Positions 37,904 to 47,230 are shown, numbered from the stretch's first letter. The stretch is 64,000 nucleotides of DNA from an uncultured Sphingomonas sp. (GCA_913776255.1 CAJYLV010000057.1:1-64000), one strand, 5' to 3'. Numbers and translations are program-made. The notes: generated by a model not told the origin, from the letters alone.

Positions 37904-39187
37904 ATCCTCATCCCTGAGTGCCCGCCACCCGAGCGGCAGCAGCAGCGCACAGGCGACCGCGGCGGCGTCATAGGGCAGTGCATGACCGGCACTATACAGC
38001 GCGATCCCGATCGATGGCCCCAGCACGAAGCTGGCGCCGCTGATGCTCGTCACCTTGCCCGCGACCGACGCCTGTAGCGCCGCGCCGACCGCCAGGCTCG
38101 ATCCGGCGGTGAAGCCCGGGCGGATGAAGCCGAAGCCGAGACTGGCCAGCGCATAGCCGCTCGCGATCGACGGCAGCGTGGCGGCATGACCGGTCGCCCA
38201 GCAGCCCGCGGCGGCGAGCGCGAGCCCGACCAGCACCAGCGCGCGCGGGCGCAGGTCGAGCAGCGGGATCATGCCCCATTGCGCGAGCAGCGATGCGCCC
38301 GCGCCGGTCATCAGCACCAGCCCCGTCGCGCCGAGCGCGTCGACCGGCGACACGCCGAGCCGGTCGATGACGAGGAAGCCGACCACCTGCCCGGTCATCG
38401 CCTGCGCATGGCCCATCACCAGCCCGACGAACAGCCACCAGCGGAGGCGCGGGTCGAGCGCGCCGATCCGCGCGCCGCCCTCCGGCGCGATCGCCGCGGT
38501 GACGCTCGCGCCCGAGGATTGCCCGCCGATTGACGGATAGGCATTGGCCGCGCCGTGGCTCGTATCGTCGGACCGATCGTCGGGCAGCCGCCGCCACACC
38601 GCGACCAGCATCGCCACCCCGAACAGCGCGAAGACGAACGCCGGTCCGGCCAGCCCGATCGCGACCGGGCCGAGATGGTCGAGGATCAGATAGGGGGCGA
38701 GCGCCGGGCCGAGGATCGTCCCCAGCCCGAACGCCGAGGCGAGCAATGTCAGCGCGCGGGTCCGCTCCTCACGGGTGGTGCTGCCGGCGACCAGCGCCTG
38801 CACCGCGGGCGGGGCGGCGGCGCCGGTCGCGCCGTAGATCACGCGCCCGACGATGAAGAGCAGGAACGCCGCCGTCCCGCCGATCCAGCCGTTGATCCCG
38901 GCGGCGAGGAACAGGCCGCACAGCACGAGGCTCGTCGCATAGCCGCCGAGCCCGAGCAGGATCATCGCGCGCCGCCCGTGGCGGTGCGAGCGGTGCGCCC
39001 AGAACGGCGCGGCCAGCACCCAGAACAGCGCCGAGACCGAAAAGGCCAGCGCGACCTCGGCATCGCGGACGCCGAGCGAGCGACCCAGCGCGGGCAGCAC
39101 CGATTGCAGCGCGGTGTTGCCGGCGGCGATCGTCAGCATCACCATGAACATCAGGGCAAAGGTGCCGTCCCGCGCCTGCCGTGTCAC
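37853..39187 (-). CDS. MFS transporter, 12 helices
   Basis: A 444-residue major facilitator exporter or importer. Twelve hydrophobic segments in two halves are readable; the loop 2-3 motif is HRSHRHGRRAM, and AFGLGTILGPALAPYLI is the helix-5 motif C usual in drug-export members. The start is a GTG with GGAGGG seven bases upstream. The last ~17 residues (DVHAEARRRGGDAPPAS) are encoded by a repeat arm, so the natural protein end was probably displaced by repeat insertion. The substrate is unknown. Confidence 0.88.
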   Translation of the reverse strand: MTRQARDGTFALMFMVMLTIAAGNTALQSVLPALGRSLGVRDAEVALAFSVSALFWVLAAPFWAHRSHRHGRRAMILLGLGGYATSLVLCGLFLAAGINGWIGGTAAFLLFIVGRVIYGATGAAAPPAVQALVAGSTTREERTRALTLLASAFGLGTILGPALAPYLILDHLGPVAIGLAGPAFVFALFGVAMLVAVWRRLPDDRSDDTSHGAANAYPSIGGQSSGASVTAAIAPEGGARIGALDPRLRWWLFVGLVMGHAQAMTGQVVGFLVIDRLGVSPVDALGATGLVLMTGAGASLLAQWGMIPLLDLRPRALVLVGLALAAAGCWATGHAATLPSIASGYALASLGFGFIRPGFTAGSSLAVGAALQASVAGKVTSISGASFVLGPSIGIALYSAGHALPYDAAAVACALLLPLGWRALRDEDVHAEARRRGGDAPPAS

Positions 39188-39339
39188 CCGCTGCCCTCCA
39201 CCCGTCTCGCGCCAATGTCGATTAGGCGCTTGGGAGCCGCGCGCAACCCGGCTATGGCAACCGCTTCGCCTGCAGGGCGTTCGTCATGCGGATGACGCGA
39301 AATCGTCATCACATCAGGTTCGGGAGCCGTTTTTTCCAC

Positions 39340-39954
39340 ATGACCAGTTCCACCGACGCCGTGCGGCGCGATCGCAGCAAAGCCGCCGGCGTGCCCGGAC
39401 CGTGGCAGATGTTCTTCACCGGCTTCCTGAAGCATCCGGTGATGGTCGGGTCGATCATCCCGTCTTCCGACCGGTTGATCGCCAAGATGCTGGGTCCGGT
39501 CGATTGGGCGAATTGCAAGCTGTTCGTCGAATATGGCCCGGGCGTCGGCACCTTCTGTCGCCCGATCCTCGAGCGGATGGCGCCGGACGCGATGCTGATC
39601 GCGATCGACACCAACGCGGATTTCATCCGCTACCTCGACCACACGATCACCGACTCGCGCTTCGTCGCGGTCCATGGCTCGGCGGCGGACGTCGAGCGGA
39701 TCGTCGCCGAACACGGGCATGAGGCGGCCGATTACGTGCTGTCGGGGCTGCCGTTCTCGACGCTGCCCGATGGCGTCGGCCCGGCGATCGCCGCCGCGAC
39801 GCAGCGCGTGCTACGCACCGGCGGGGCGTTCCTCGTCTATCAGTTCAGCCCCAAGGTGCGCGACTTCATCGCGCCGCACTTCCACCGCATCGATCACGAC
39901 ATGGAATGGTGGAACGTGCCGCCGGCGCAGCTCTATTGGGGCTGGAAGGACTAG
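39340..39954 (+). CDS. PmtA-like phospholipid N-methyltransferase
   Basis: A 204-residue class I SAM methyltransferase. The glycine-rich motif FVEYGPGVGTFCRPIL binds SAM, IAIDTNADF is motif II, and VLSGLPFSTLP is the motif IV equivalent seen in PmtA-type enzymes that methylate phosphatidylethanolamine towards phosphatidylcholine; distant rRNA adenine methyltransferases share it. FLKHPVMVGSIIPSS near the N terminus is typical of the PmtA group. I chose MTSSTDAV at 39340; an upstream ATG at 39286 is possible. Confidence 0.82.
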   Translation: MTSSTDAVRRDRSKAAGVPGPWQMFFTGFLKHPVMVGSIIPSSDRLIAKMLGPVDWANCKLFVEYGPGVGTFCRPILERMAPDAMLIAIDTNADFIRYLDHTITDSRFVAVHGSAADVERIVAEHGHEAADYVLSGLPFSTLPDGVGPAIAAATQRVLRTGGAFLVYQFSPKVRDFIAPHFHRIDHDMEWWNVPPAQLYWGWKD

Positions 39955-40205
39955 CCCCGATCCGCGTTCACCGCACACCCGGCCTCTTCCGTCATCCCGG
40001 ACTCTTCGACGAGCTCGGGAGAGCGTTGATGCGGGATTTCGCTTCTTTAGGTAGGTTGTCAGCAAGAAGCCCTCCCGCGATCAGGCCCGTGGGGGGCTGA
40101 AGGGGATGAGCCGACCAGCCACGACTTCCTCTGCGCCGCTCGACGTCGCATGAACCCAGAACGACCCGGCTGGCATCACCACCCACGCGCGCCTATCTTG
40201 GCGCG
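39955..40205. other. 251-base gap before tldD
   Basis: No ORF with a start and ribosome site was found. It contains a fragment of a REP-like sequence (CGTCATCCCGGACTCTTCGA at about 39990) and a stem AGCCCTCC/GGGGGGCT (about 40058-40099) without a U-tract. No clear promoter could be defined. Confidence 0.5.
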
Positions 40206-41621
40206 ATGACCGATCCCCGCTCCTTCCTGTACCGCGACACGCTCGATCCCGCGACCGCGCAGCGCGTCACCGCCGATGTGCTGGCGCGCGCCGACGACGG
40301 CGAGCTGTTCCTGCAATATCGCAAGGCGGAGGCGTTCGGGTTCGACGACGGGCGGCTGAAGACCGCCAGCTACGATACCACCGCCGGCTTCGGCCTGCGC
40401 GCGGTGTCGGGCGAGATGACCGCCTTCGCGCATGCCAACGAACTGAGCGAGGCCGCGATCCGTCGCGCCGGGGAGACGATGGCGCTGATCGACCCGTCGA
40501 CCGCCGCGAAGGCCGCCGCGCCGGCGCGCACCAACCACCGCCTCTATACCGATGCCGATCCGCTCGACTTGGTGCCGTTCGCCGACAAGGTGAACCTGTG
40601 CCAGACGATCGACGCCGCCGCGCGCGCGCGCGATCCGCGTGTCGCGCAAGTGTCGGTCGGGCTGTCGGGGACGTGGAGCGTGGTCGAGATCGTCCGCGCC
40701 GACGGCTTCGTCGCCACCGACGTCCGCCCGCTGGTGCGGCTTAACGTCTCGATCGTCGCCGAGGCGAACGGGCGGCGCGAGACCGGGTCGTTCGGGGTCG
40801 GCGGACGCTATCTCTACGACCGCGTCATGGCGCCCGACATGTGGAACCGTGCGATCGACGAGGCGCTGGCGCAGGCGCTGGTCAATCTCGAGGCGGTCGA
40901 CGCCCCCGCGGGCGAGATGACGGTGCTGCTCGGCCCGGGCTGGCCGGGCGTGCTGCTCCACGAGGCGATCGGGCACGGGCTGGAGGGCGATTTCAACCGC
41001 AAGGGCACCTCGGCCTTCTCGGGCCGGATCGGCGAGCGCGTCGCCGCACCCGGCGTGACGATCGTCGACGACGGCTCGATCGCCGACCGACGCGGCTCGC
41101 TGACGATCGACGACGAGGGCACGCCCACCTCGGAGACGATCCTGATCGAGGACGGCACCCTGAAGGGCTATATGCAGGACCGGCTCAACGCGCGGCTGAT
41201 GGGGGTCGCGCCGACCGGCAACGGCCGCCGCGAGAGTTTCGCGCATGCGCCGATGCCGCGGATGACCAACACCTTCATGAAGGCCGGCCGCGACGACCCC
41301 GCCGAGCTGCTGTCGCGGGTCAAGAAGGGCATCTTCGCCAAGTCGTTCGGCGGCGGGCAGGTCGATATCGTCTCGGGGAAGTTCACCTTCTCGTGCACCG
41401 AAGCGTACCGGATCGAGGACGGCAAGCTCGGCGCGCCGATCAAGGGCGCGACGCTGATCGGCGACGGGCCGAGCGTGCTGACCAAGGTGCTGGGCGTCGG
41501 CCATGACTTCGCGCTCGACGAGGGGATCGGCGTGTGCGGCAAGGGCGGGCAGAGCGTGCCCGCGGGGGTCGGGCAGCCGTCGCTGCTGATCGACGGGCTG
41601 ACGGTGGGCGGAACGGCCTGA
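40206..41621 (+). CDS. tldD: Metalloprotease TldD
   Basis: A 471-residue zinc peptidase subunit. The metal motif LLHEAIGHGLEGD gives HExxxH with His about 252 and 257 and Glu 253. With TldE/PmbA it forms a protease that trims peptides and processes modified peptides such as microcin B17, and cleaves CcdA in E. coli. The partner pmbA is not in this window, as is usual. Conserved TldD blocks KSFGGGQVDIVSGKFTF and GVGHDFALDEGIG are intact. Confidence 0.96.
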   Translation: MTDPRSFLYRDTLDPATAQRVTADVLARADDGELFLQYRKAEAFGFDDGRLKTASYDTTAGFGLRAVSGEMTAFAHANELSEAAIRRAGETMALIDPSTAAKAAAPARTNHRLYTDADPLDLVPFADKVNLCQTIDAAARARDPRVAQVSVGLSGTWSVVEIVRADGFVATDVRPLVRLNVSIVAEANGRRETGSFGVGGRYLYDRVMAPDMWNRAIDEALAQALVNLEAVDAPAGEMTVLLGPGWPGVLLHEAIGHGLEGDFNRKGTSAFSGRIGERVAAPGVTIVDDGSIADRRGSLTIDDEGTPTSETILIEDGTLKGYMQDRLNARLMGVAPTGNGRRESFAHAPMPRMTNTFMKAGRDDPAELLSRVKKGIFAKSFGGGQVDIVSGKFTFSCTEAYRIEDGKLGAPIKGATLIGDGPSVLTKVLGVGHDFALDEGIGVCGKGGQSVPAGVGQPSLLIDGLTVGGTA

Positions 41622-41651
41622 CCGCGCCGGTTCGCACCGGCGAGCGGTGCG

Positions 41652-42809
41652 TCAGGCCGCGGCAGGCGGCGTAGTCGGGCGGCTTCGGGCGCGACCGTAG
41701 CGCTGCGCCAGCCGGTGCGTCGGCGCCTCCACCAGCCGCCAGAACAGCGTCGCGCCGCCCAGACACAGCAGGAGATACGCCAGCACCTTGCCGGTATCGT
41801 TGACGATCCCGTCGCCGAACACGCGCCGTACGACACTGCCGCTGAGCATCAGGATCGGGAAGTGGACGAGGTAGAGCGAATAGGAGATCGCGCCCAGCCC
41901 GATCAGCCAGCGCTGCCCGCCGCCAGTCGTCAGCCAGCCCGCGCGGGCCGCGACGAACAGCCCGAGCGCGGTGAGCATCGCCGGCGTGTTGAACACCTCG
42001 ACCGTCCCCGGCGCACGCCACAGCGCGATCCCCGCGACCAGCGCTAGCGCGACGACCGGCGTCGCTCCCGCGCGGCGCCAGCCCGCGGCATAGGCCAGCG
42101 CCCCGGCGGCGAACGCGAACCAATAATTGAGAAAGACCCCGGGCGGCATCCATTGCTGGTCGCCCAGGCTCGATGCGACCGCACTGGCGATGAACGCCGC
42201 CGGCAGCAGCCACGCCGCCTGTGCCGCTCGCCGCGACCGCGCGCGCGCGTGGCACCACAGCCAGGCTCCCAGCAGCGTCACGAGGTAGAATTGCACCTCA
42301 TAGGTCAGCGTCCAGTAGACGACCTGGATCTCGGGCAAGCCCAGCACTTCCTGCAGGTAGAGCAGGTGCCCGATCACCGTGCCGGTTGCGGGCCAGCCGA
42401 GCGGTTCGCCATGCGCCAGCGCGATCAGCGCGGTGGTGCCTACCGCCAGCGGGATCGACAGCCAATAAGCGGGATCGAGCCGCAGGCTGCGCCGGATCGC
42501 GAAGGTTCCCGCATAGCGCGCGTCGACGCGCTTGCCCCACAGGCTGTGCGCGATCACGAAGCCGCTCAGCACGAAGAACACCGCCACCCCGCCGCGCCCG
42601 TCGTCGAACACCAGTTCGCGCCACGGCGACGGCATGGCGGCGTAGAGCGTGCGGATGCTCTGCAAGGTCCAGATGTGGAACACTACCACCCACAAGGCGG
42701 CAAGACCGCGCAGCACCTGCAGCAGATCGAAATGCGCCGTCACGACGCGGGCGCTGCCGTCGGCGGCGGGGCCGCCCGCGGCGGAAAGCGGCGCCGATGC
42801 TGATGTCAT
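41652..42809 (-). CDS. Acyltransferase family 3 membrane protein
   Basis: A 385-residue, about ten-helix inner-membrane acyltransferase (OafA/OpgC type) that transfers acyl groups, often acetyl, to extracytoplasmic sugars or lipids. The family motif RGLAALWVVVFH carries the catalytic His; VFFVLSGFVI and RRSLRLDPAYW follow, and IGLGAISYSLYLVHFPIL is near the end. The start MTSASAP at 42809 is used; the open frame continues far upstream antisense to the next gene and is not coding. It is divergent from the O-antigen-ligase-like gene, fitting a surface-polysaccharide role. Confidence 0.9.
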   Translation of the reverse strand: MTSASAPLSAAGGPAADGSARVVTAHFDLLQVLRGLAALWVVVFHIWTLQSIRTLYAAMPSPWRELVFDDGRGGVAVFFVLSGFVIAHSLWGKRVDARYAGTFAIRRSLRLDPAYWLSIPLAVGTTALIALAHGEPLGWPATGTVIGHLLYLQEVLGLPEIQVVYWTLTYEVQFYLVTLLGAWLWCHARARSRRAAQAAWLLPAAFIASAVASSLGDQQWMPPGVFLNYWFAFAAGALAYAAGWRRAGATPVVALALVAGIALWRAPGTVEVFNTPAMLTALGLFVAARAGWLTTGGGQRWLIGLGAISYSLYLVHFPILMLSGSVVRRVFGDGIVNDTGKVLAYLLLCLGGATLFWRLVEAPTHRLAQRYGRARSRPTTPPAAA

Positions 42810-42941
42810 GCCCAAGGAACGCCCACGATGCAGCTTGATTCTTAACCCGCCCGCTATACCGACGATTCCTTGACGCGGTAATAAATCGACGGCGGCGGTG
42901 GCGGGAACGCCGCCACGCGTGCGGTTGTGGAGACACATGCC

Positions 42942-44312
42942 TTGAAATGGGTTCTGCTCGCCCTGCTGCTGGGTCTCTGCCCGCTGTTCGTCACCTACGC
43001 GCGTCAGCCCCGTTACCAGCCGGTGATCGGCTTCGCGCTGGGCGCGCTGCCGTTCCTGCTCTCGCTGCTGCACCTGTATGTCGCGCCGGTTTCCTTTCCC
43101 TATTGGCCGGGGCATACCAAGGGGATCGAGGTCTCGCTGATCGACTCGCTGGCGGTCGCGGTGCTGATCGCGACGCCGCGGCGGCGCAAACGCCCGCCGC
43201 TGCTGTGGGCGTTCGTCGCCTATATCCTCGTGACGCTGCTGACCGTCACCTGGGCGATCGATAAGCTCGCCGCGCTCGGCTATGCGGTCCAGCTCATGCG
43301 GATGCTGCTGGTGTATCTCGCGGCACTGCGGCTCTCGACCAACCCGCGGGTGCTGGCGGCGGCGGTCGCCGGCGGCGTCGTCGCGCTGCTGGTTCAGCTG
43401 TTCTACGCGGTGCAGCAGCATTTCGCGGGGGTGTTGCAGGCGGTGGGCACGCTGGGCGCACAGAATCTGCTCGGGCTGTTGACCAATCTCGTCGCGCTGC
43501 CCGCGCTGGCGCTGCTGCTGGGCGGATCGCGCAAATGGTATGCCAAGGCGGGGCCGGTCGCGGCGCTGCTGATCGATCTGCTCACCGCCTCGCGCGCGAC
43601 GATCGGGTTCGGCGCGATCGGCATGGGCGGATTGCTGGTGGTGGCCAGCCTGTGGCGCTGGACGCCGCGCAAGCGCTCGCTGGTCGCACTCGCCGTGGCG
43701 GCTGCCGTATGCGCCGCGCCGTTCGCGCTCAAGTCGATCGGCGAGCGCGCGAACCGCAACAACGTCGAGAGCAGCGATTCGGAACGGCAGGCGTTCAAAC
43801 GCGCCGCGTGGATGATGATCGGCGACCATCCGGCCGGGGTCGGCGCGAACGCCTATGTCGTCATCAGCAACATCGACGGCTATTCGTCGCGCGCCGGCGT
43901 GGTCGCGATGCAGGGCAGCCGCTCCACCAACGTCCACAACAGCTACCTGCTGGTGATGGCCGAAACCGGCGTCGTCAGCATCTTCCTGGTCGTCGCTTTG
44001 GTCGGCGGCGGGATCCTGATGATGTTGCGCACCGCCTTCCGCCATCGCCGCGACCGGCGCGGCGACCTGCTGGTCGGGTTCGGCATGACGCTGCTGACCG
44101 CCGGGCTGCACCTGAACTACGAATGGGCGTTCGTAATCTTTCCGGTGCAATATCTGCTGTTCCTGTATCTGGGGTTCGGGGTCGGGATGGCGGAGCAGAT
44201 CACCGCCGACGCCGCGCGCGAGCGGCGCGCGGCGCGCGCGGCGCGGCGTGCGGCCGAGGGGGACGGCAGCGGCGACGATCCCGCCGCTGCCCCGCTGCCC
44301 GCTGGTGCGTGA
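42942..44312 (+). CDS. O-antigen ligase-like membrane protein
   Basis: About 456 residues, roughly 12 transmembrane helices, Wzy_C/WaaL family. The conserved periplasmic loop with the family histidine is readable (GDHPAGVGANAY, then RSTNVHNSYLLVMAETGV), the hallmark of O-antigen ligases and polymerases. It is predicted to join or extend lipid-linked glycan. I favour the TTG at 42942 because GGAG sits nine bases upstream; the GTG at 42927 has no ribosome site. The tail is Arg/Ala-rich. Substrate and ligase/polymerase identity cannot be decided from sequence. Confidence 0.88.
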   Translation: MKWVLLALLLGLCPLFVTYARQPRYQPVIGFALGALPFLLSLLHLYVAPVSFPYWPGHTKGIEVSLIDSLAVAVLIATPRRRKRPPLLWAFVAYILVTLLTVTWAIDKLAALGYAVQLMRMLLVYLAALRLSTNPRVLAAAVAGGVVALLVQLFYAVQQHFAGVLQAVGTLGAQNLLGLLTNLVALPALALLLGGSRKWYAKAGPVAALLIDLLTASRATIGFGAIGMGGLLVVASLWRWTPRKRSLVALAVAAAVCAAPFALKSIGERANRNNVESSDSERQAFKRAAWMMIGDHPAGVGANAYVVISNIDGYSSRAGVVAMQGSRSTNVHNSYLLVMAETGVVSIFLVVALVGGGILMMLRTAFRHRRDRRGDLLVGFGMTLLTAGLHLNYEWAFVIFPVQYLLFLYLGFGVGMAEQITADAARERRAARAARRAAEGDGSGDDPAAAPLPAGA

Positions 44313-44425
44313 CGGCAAAGCGGGTCACCGGGTCGTCCACAGGCGCTTGTCTGACGCGGTCCGCTCGTGCTTATGACGCGGGGCGGCATGCAGACCGTCC
44401 CTGCGCCGCGATGCGGAGTCGATCG

Positions 44426-44977
44426 ATGGCCAAGTTCTTCCCCGCCCTCACCCCTGAGCATCGCGCGTTTGTCGCCAAGCAGCCGGTGTTCTTCGTCGCC
44501 ACCGCCGCGGCGGACGCGCGCGTCAACCTCAGCCCGAAGGGCATGGACAGCTTCCGCATCCTCGACGACACGACGGTCGCCTATCTCGACGTCGCCGGGT
44601 CGGGGAACGAGACCAACGCGCATCTGCTCGCCGACGGGCGGATCACGATCATGTTCTGCGCCTTCGACAATCCGGCGCTGATCTTCCGCATCTACGGTCG
44701 CGGCCGCCCGGTGCTGCCGCAGGACGACGAGTGGCACGAGCTGGCGGCGCATTTCACGCTCTTGCCCGGCACGCGGCAGATCTTCGTGATCGCGGTCGAC
44801 GAAGTGCAGACGTCGTGTGGCTGGGGCGTGCCGTACATGACGTTCGAGCGCGAGCGCGACACGCTAAACAAATATCACGCGAGCACCGACGATGCGACGC
44901 GCTTCGGCAAATATGCGATCCGCACCCACAGCATCGACGGACTGCCGGTGCGCAGCCCGACGCGCGTTCCCGCCTGA
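44426..44977 (+). CDS. Pyridoxamine 5'-phosphate oxidase family flavoprotein
   Basis: A 183-residue FMN-binding split-barrel protein of the PPOX family. It reads PVFFVATAAADARVNLSPKG at the start, and DTVAYLD-like DTTVAYLDVAGSGNETNAH and ITIMFCAF in the barrel. It is not PdxH itself; related proteins are flavin reductases or haem/bilin-type enzymes of unknown substrate. GGAG precedes the ATG at seven bases. Its stop overlaps the ATG of the DUF2007 gene (TGATG). Confidence 0.85.
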   Translation: MAKFFPALTPEHRAFVAKQPVFFVATAAADARVNLSPKGMDSFRILDDTTVAYLDVAGSGNETNAHLLADGRITIMFCAFDNPALIFRIYGRGRPVLPQDDEWHELAAHFTLLPGTRQIFVIAVDEVQTSCGWGVPYMTFERERDTLNKYHASTDDATRFGKYAIRTHSIDGLPVRSPTRVPA

Positions 44978-45177
44978 TGGCGCTCGTCGAACTCGGCCGC
45001 TTCGACCGCAACCTCGCCAACATTCTCGTCGCGCGGCTGGAGAGCGACGGCATCCCCGCGCTCGCCTTCGACGCGGGCGCGAGCATCGCCGACGGCAGCT
45101 GGCTGCTGATCCCGGTGCGCGTCATGGTCGACGAAGACGATCTCGCCGCCGCACAGGTCATCGCGGGTTCTGCCTGA
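44977..45177 (+). CDS. DUF2007 domain protein, 66 aa
   Basis: A 66-residue protein of the DUF2007 family (ferredoxin-like fold), reading ALVELGRFDRNLANILVARL with the family opening and ending VDEDDLAAAQVIAG. DUF2007 proteins are proposed to be signalling or ligand-binding modules; the role here is unknown. It shares one base with the upstream PPOX gene, so the two are translationally coupled. It is followed by the glnK promoter region. Confidence 0.85.
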   Translation: MALVELGRFDRNLANILVARLESDGIPALAFDAGASIADGSWLLIPVRVMVDEDDLAAAQVIAGSA

Positions 45178-45258
45178 TTTTTGGGCAGCGGTGACGCGCT
45201 GCACAATTATTAACGACCGTTAGCACCTTCCGACGCGCGCCTGCCCTCTGCGCGCAAC

Positions 45259-45274
45259 TGGCACGCCGCTTGCG
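45259..45274 (+). promoter_or_regulatory. Sigma-54 (-24/-12) promoter of glnK-amtB
   Basis: TGGCAC-GCCGC-TTGC matches the sigma-54 consensus TGGCAC-N5-TTGC at every defined base. GG at 45260-45261 and GC at 45272-45273 have the required 10-base spacing. It lies 36 bases upstream of the glnK ATG. NtrC control is expected from known biology; I could not point to a clear NtrC dyad upstream. Confidence 0.9.
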
Positions 45275-45309
45275 AAGCCCTTTCACGGGACAAACGCAAA
45301 GGGGGCGTG

Positions 45310-45648
45310 ATGAAGCTGGTCATAGCCATCATCAAACCGTTCAAGCTCGACGAGGTGCGCGAGGCGCTCACCACGGTCGGCGTGGCCGGGATGACGGTGT
45401 CGGAGGTGAAGGGGTTCGGTCGCCAGAAGGGCCAGACCGAAATCTACCGCGGCGCCGAATACAGCACCAACATGGTGCCCAAGATCAAGATCGAGGTCGT
45501 GTGCGCCAGCGACATCGCCGACCGCGTGGTCGAGGCGATCCAGGCCGCCGCCAACACCGGCGCGATCGGCGACGGCAAGATCTTCGTGCTCGATGTCGGA
45601 CAGGCGGTGCGGATCCGCACCGGCGAAACCGACGACACGGCATTGTGA
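45310..45648 (+). CDS. glnK: Nitrogen regulatory PII protein GlnK
   Basis: A 112-residue PII signal protein. The uridylylated Tyr is residue 51 in YRGAEYSTNM; the B-loop is VGDGKIF-like IGDGKIFVLD, and the C-terminal helix region ends TGETDDTAL. It binds ATP/ADP and 2-oxoglutarate and plugs AmtB when nitrogen is plentiful. I chose MKLVIAIIKP at 45310; a GTG one codon earlier is possible. It is directly followed by amtB and preceded by the sigma-54 promoter. GlnB versus GlnK is decided by the amtB linkage. Confidence 0.97.
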   Translation: MKLVIAIIKPFKLDEVREALTTVGVAGMTVSEVKGFGRQKGQTEIYRGAEYSTNMVPKIKIEVVCASDIADRVVEAIQAAANTGAIGDGKIFVLDVGQAVRIRTGETDDTAL

Positions 45649-45659
45649 TGGGGGGACCG

Positions 45660-47084
45660 ATGACGCTTTATCGAAAGATCGCGGGCGGCGCGGGGGCGCT
45701 GGCCGTCACGTTGCTCACCGCCGCGCCGGCATTGGCGCAGGGCGCCGCCGGCCCGGTGCGCGCACCCGGCGCGGAAGCCGCGGTCGCGATGATCAACAAG
45801 GGCGACACCGCGTGGCTGCTGATCTCGGCGGCGCTGGTGCTGATGATGTCGATCCCCGGCCTCGCGCTGTTCTACGGCGGGTTGGTGCGCACCAAGAACA
45901 TGCTCAGCGTGCTGATGCAGGTGTTCATGATCGTCTCGGTCGCCAGCCTCGTGTGGGTGTGCTGGGGCTACAGCATGGCCTTCACCGGCGGTAACGCGTT
46001 CGTCGGCGGGCTGTCGAAGGCGTTCCTCGCCGGCGTCGGGCCGACGTCGGTCGCGGCGACCTTCTCGAACAACGTCTACGTGCCCGAATATGCGTTCATC
46101 GCCTTCCAGATGACCTTCGCGTGCATCACGCCCGCGCTGATCGTCGGCGCGTTCGCGGAGCGGGTGAAGTTTACCCCGCTGCTGGTGTTCGTCGTGCTGT
46201 GGCTGACGATCGTCTATTTCCCGATGGCGCACATGGTCTGGTACTGGGCGGGCCCGGACTTCCTGGCTGACGCGCCGACCGACGCCGGGCTGCTGTACGG
46301 CTGGGGCGCGCTCGACTTCGCGGGCGGCACGGTGGTGCACATCAACGCGGGGATCGCGGGCCTCGTCGGCTGCCTCATCATCGGCAAGCGCCACGGCTAC
46401 AAGTCGGAACCGATGCCCCCGCACTCGCTGACGATGACGATGATCGGCGCCTCCTTGCTGTGGGTCGGCTGGTTCGGGTTCAACGCCGGCTCCAACCTCG
46501 AAGCCAATGGCGGCGCGGCGCTCGCGTTCGTCAACACCTTCGTCGCCACCGCCGCCGCGGCGGTCGCCTGGGCGGTGATCGAGCAGATCGTCCACAAGAA
46601 GCCATCGCTGCTGGGCGGCGTGTCGGGGGCGGTCGCAGGCCTCGTCGCGATCACCCCGGCCGCCGGCTTCGCCGCGCCAATGACCTCGATCATCCTCGGC
46701 TTCGTCGCCAGCGCGGTATGCTTCTTCTTCGTCACCACGGTGAAGAACAAGCTCGGCTATGACGATACGCTCGACGTGTTCGGCGTGCACTGCGTCGGCG
46801 GGATCATCGGCGCGATCGCGACCGGGATCGTCGCCGACCCGTCGCTCGGCGGTCAGGGCTTCATCGACTACACCAGCTTCCCGTCGGTCGCCGGCAAGTA
46901 TGACATGGCCGCGCAGGTCATCACGCAGATCAAGGCGGTGGTGCTGACGCTGGTACTGTCGGGCGGCGTCTCGGCGGTGCTGTTCTACGGCATCAAGGCG
47001 ACGATGGGGCTGCGCCCCTCGCTCGAGGTCGAGGTCGAGGGTCTCGACATCAACGAGCATGGCGAACGCGCCTACAATTACTGA
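45660..47084 (+). CDS. amtB: Ammonium transporter AmtB
   Basis: A 474-residue ammonium channel: cleavable signal peptide (MTLYRKIAGGAGALAV to LAQ), then 11 transmembrane helices. Family features DTAWLLISAALVLMMSIPGL, ALFYGGLVRTKNMLS, LDFAGGTVVHINAGIAGL (twin-His helix) and FGVHCVGGIIGA are intact. GGGGGA lies just before the ATG at 45660; the ATG at 45648, overlapping the glnK stop, is an alternative. It moves ammonium into the cell and is regulated by GlnK binding. A terminator follows at 47151. Confidence 0.97.
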   Translation: MTLYRKIAGGAGALAVTLLTAAPALAQGAAGPVRAPGAEAAVAMINKGDTAWLLISAALVLMMSIPGLALFYGGLVRTKNMLSVLMQVFMIVSVASLVWVCWGYSMAFTGGNAFVGGLSKAFLAGVGPTSVAATFSNNVYVPEYAFIAFQMTFACITPALIVGAFAERVKFTPLLVFVVLWLTIVYFPMAHMVWYWAGPDFLADAPTDAGLLYGWGALDFAGGTVVHINAGIAGLVGCLIIGKRHGYKSEPMPPHSLTMTMIGASLLWVGWFGFNAGSNLEANGGAALAFVNTFVATAAAAVAWAVIEQIVHKKPSLLGGVSGAVAGLVAITPAAGFAAPMTSIILGFVASAVCFFFVTTVKNKLGYDDTLDVFGVHCVGGIIGAIATGIVADPSLGGQGFIDYTSFPSVAGKYDMAAQVITQIKAVVLTLVLSGGVSAVLFYGIKATMGLRPSLEVEVEGLDINEHGERAYNY

Positions 47085-47150
47085 CGAGTTCGCGGGGCGG
47101 CGACGGTCGTCGCCCCGCCACCGATGTTCCTCCTGCGGACGACACCTGAA

Positions 47151-47184
47151 GGCCCGGCGCGGAAACGCGACCGGGCCCTTTTTT
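47151..47184 (+). terminator. Intrinsic terminator of glnK-amtB
   Basis: GGCCCGGCGCG (47151-47161) pairs with CGCGACCGGGCC (47166-47177, one-base bulge) around a GAAA loop, followed by CTTTTTT. It lies 67 bases after the amtB stop. A second weaker stem occurs earlier at about 47095-47120. Confidence 0.88.
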
Positions 47185-47201
47185 GCGTGCTGCGCTGCAA
47201 G

Positions 47202-47230
47202 ATGACGCGGGGCTTGCGATACGCTATATA
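47202..47230 (+). promoter_or_regulatory. Possible promoter of the 44-residue protein gene
   Basis: ATGACG (47202-47207) and TATATA (47225-47230) are spaced by 17 bases. The gene start is 64 bases downstream. The region is AT-richer than its surroundings. Confidence 0.35.

Noticed and set aside
42810..44318. Minus-strand extension of the acyltransferase frame, antisense to the O-antigen-ligase gene
   Set aside because: The extension has no membrane or catalytic pattern, while the acyltransferase begins convincingly at 42809 and the plus strand codes for an intact O-antigen-ligase-like protein.
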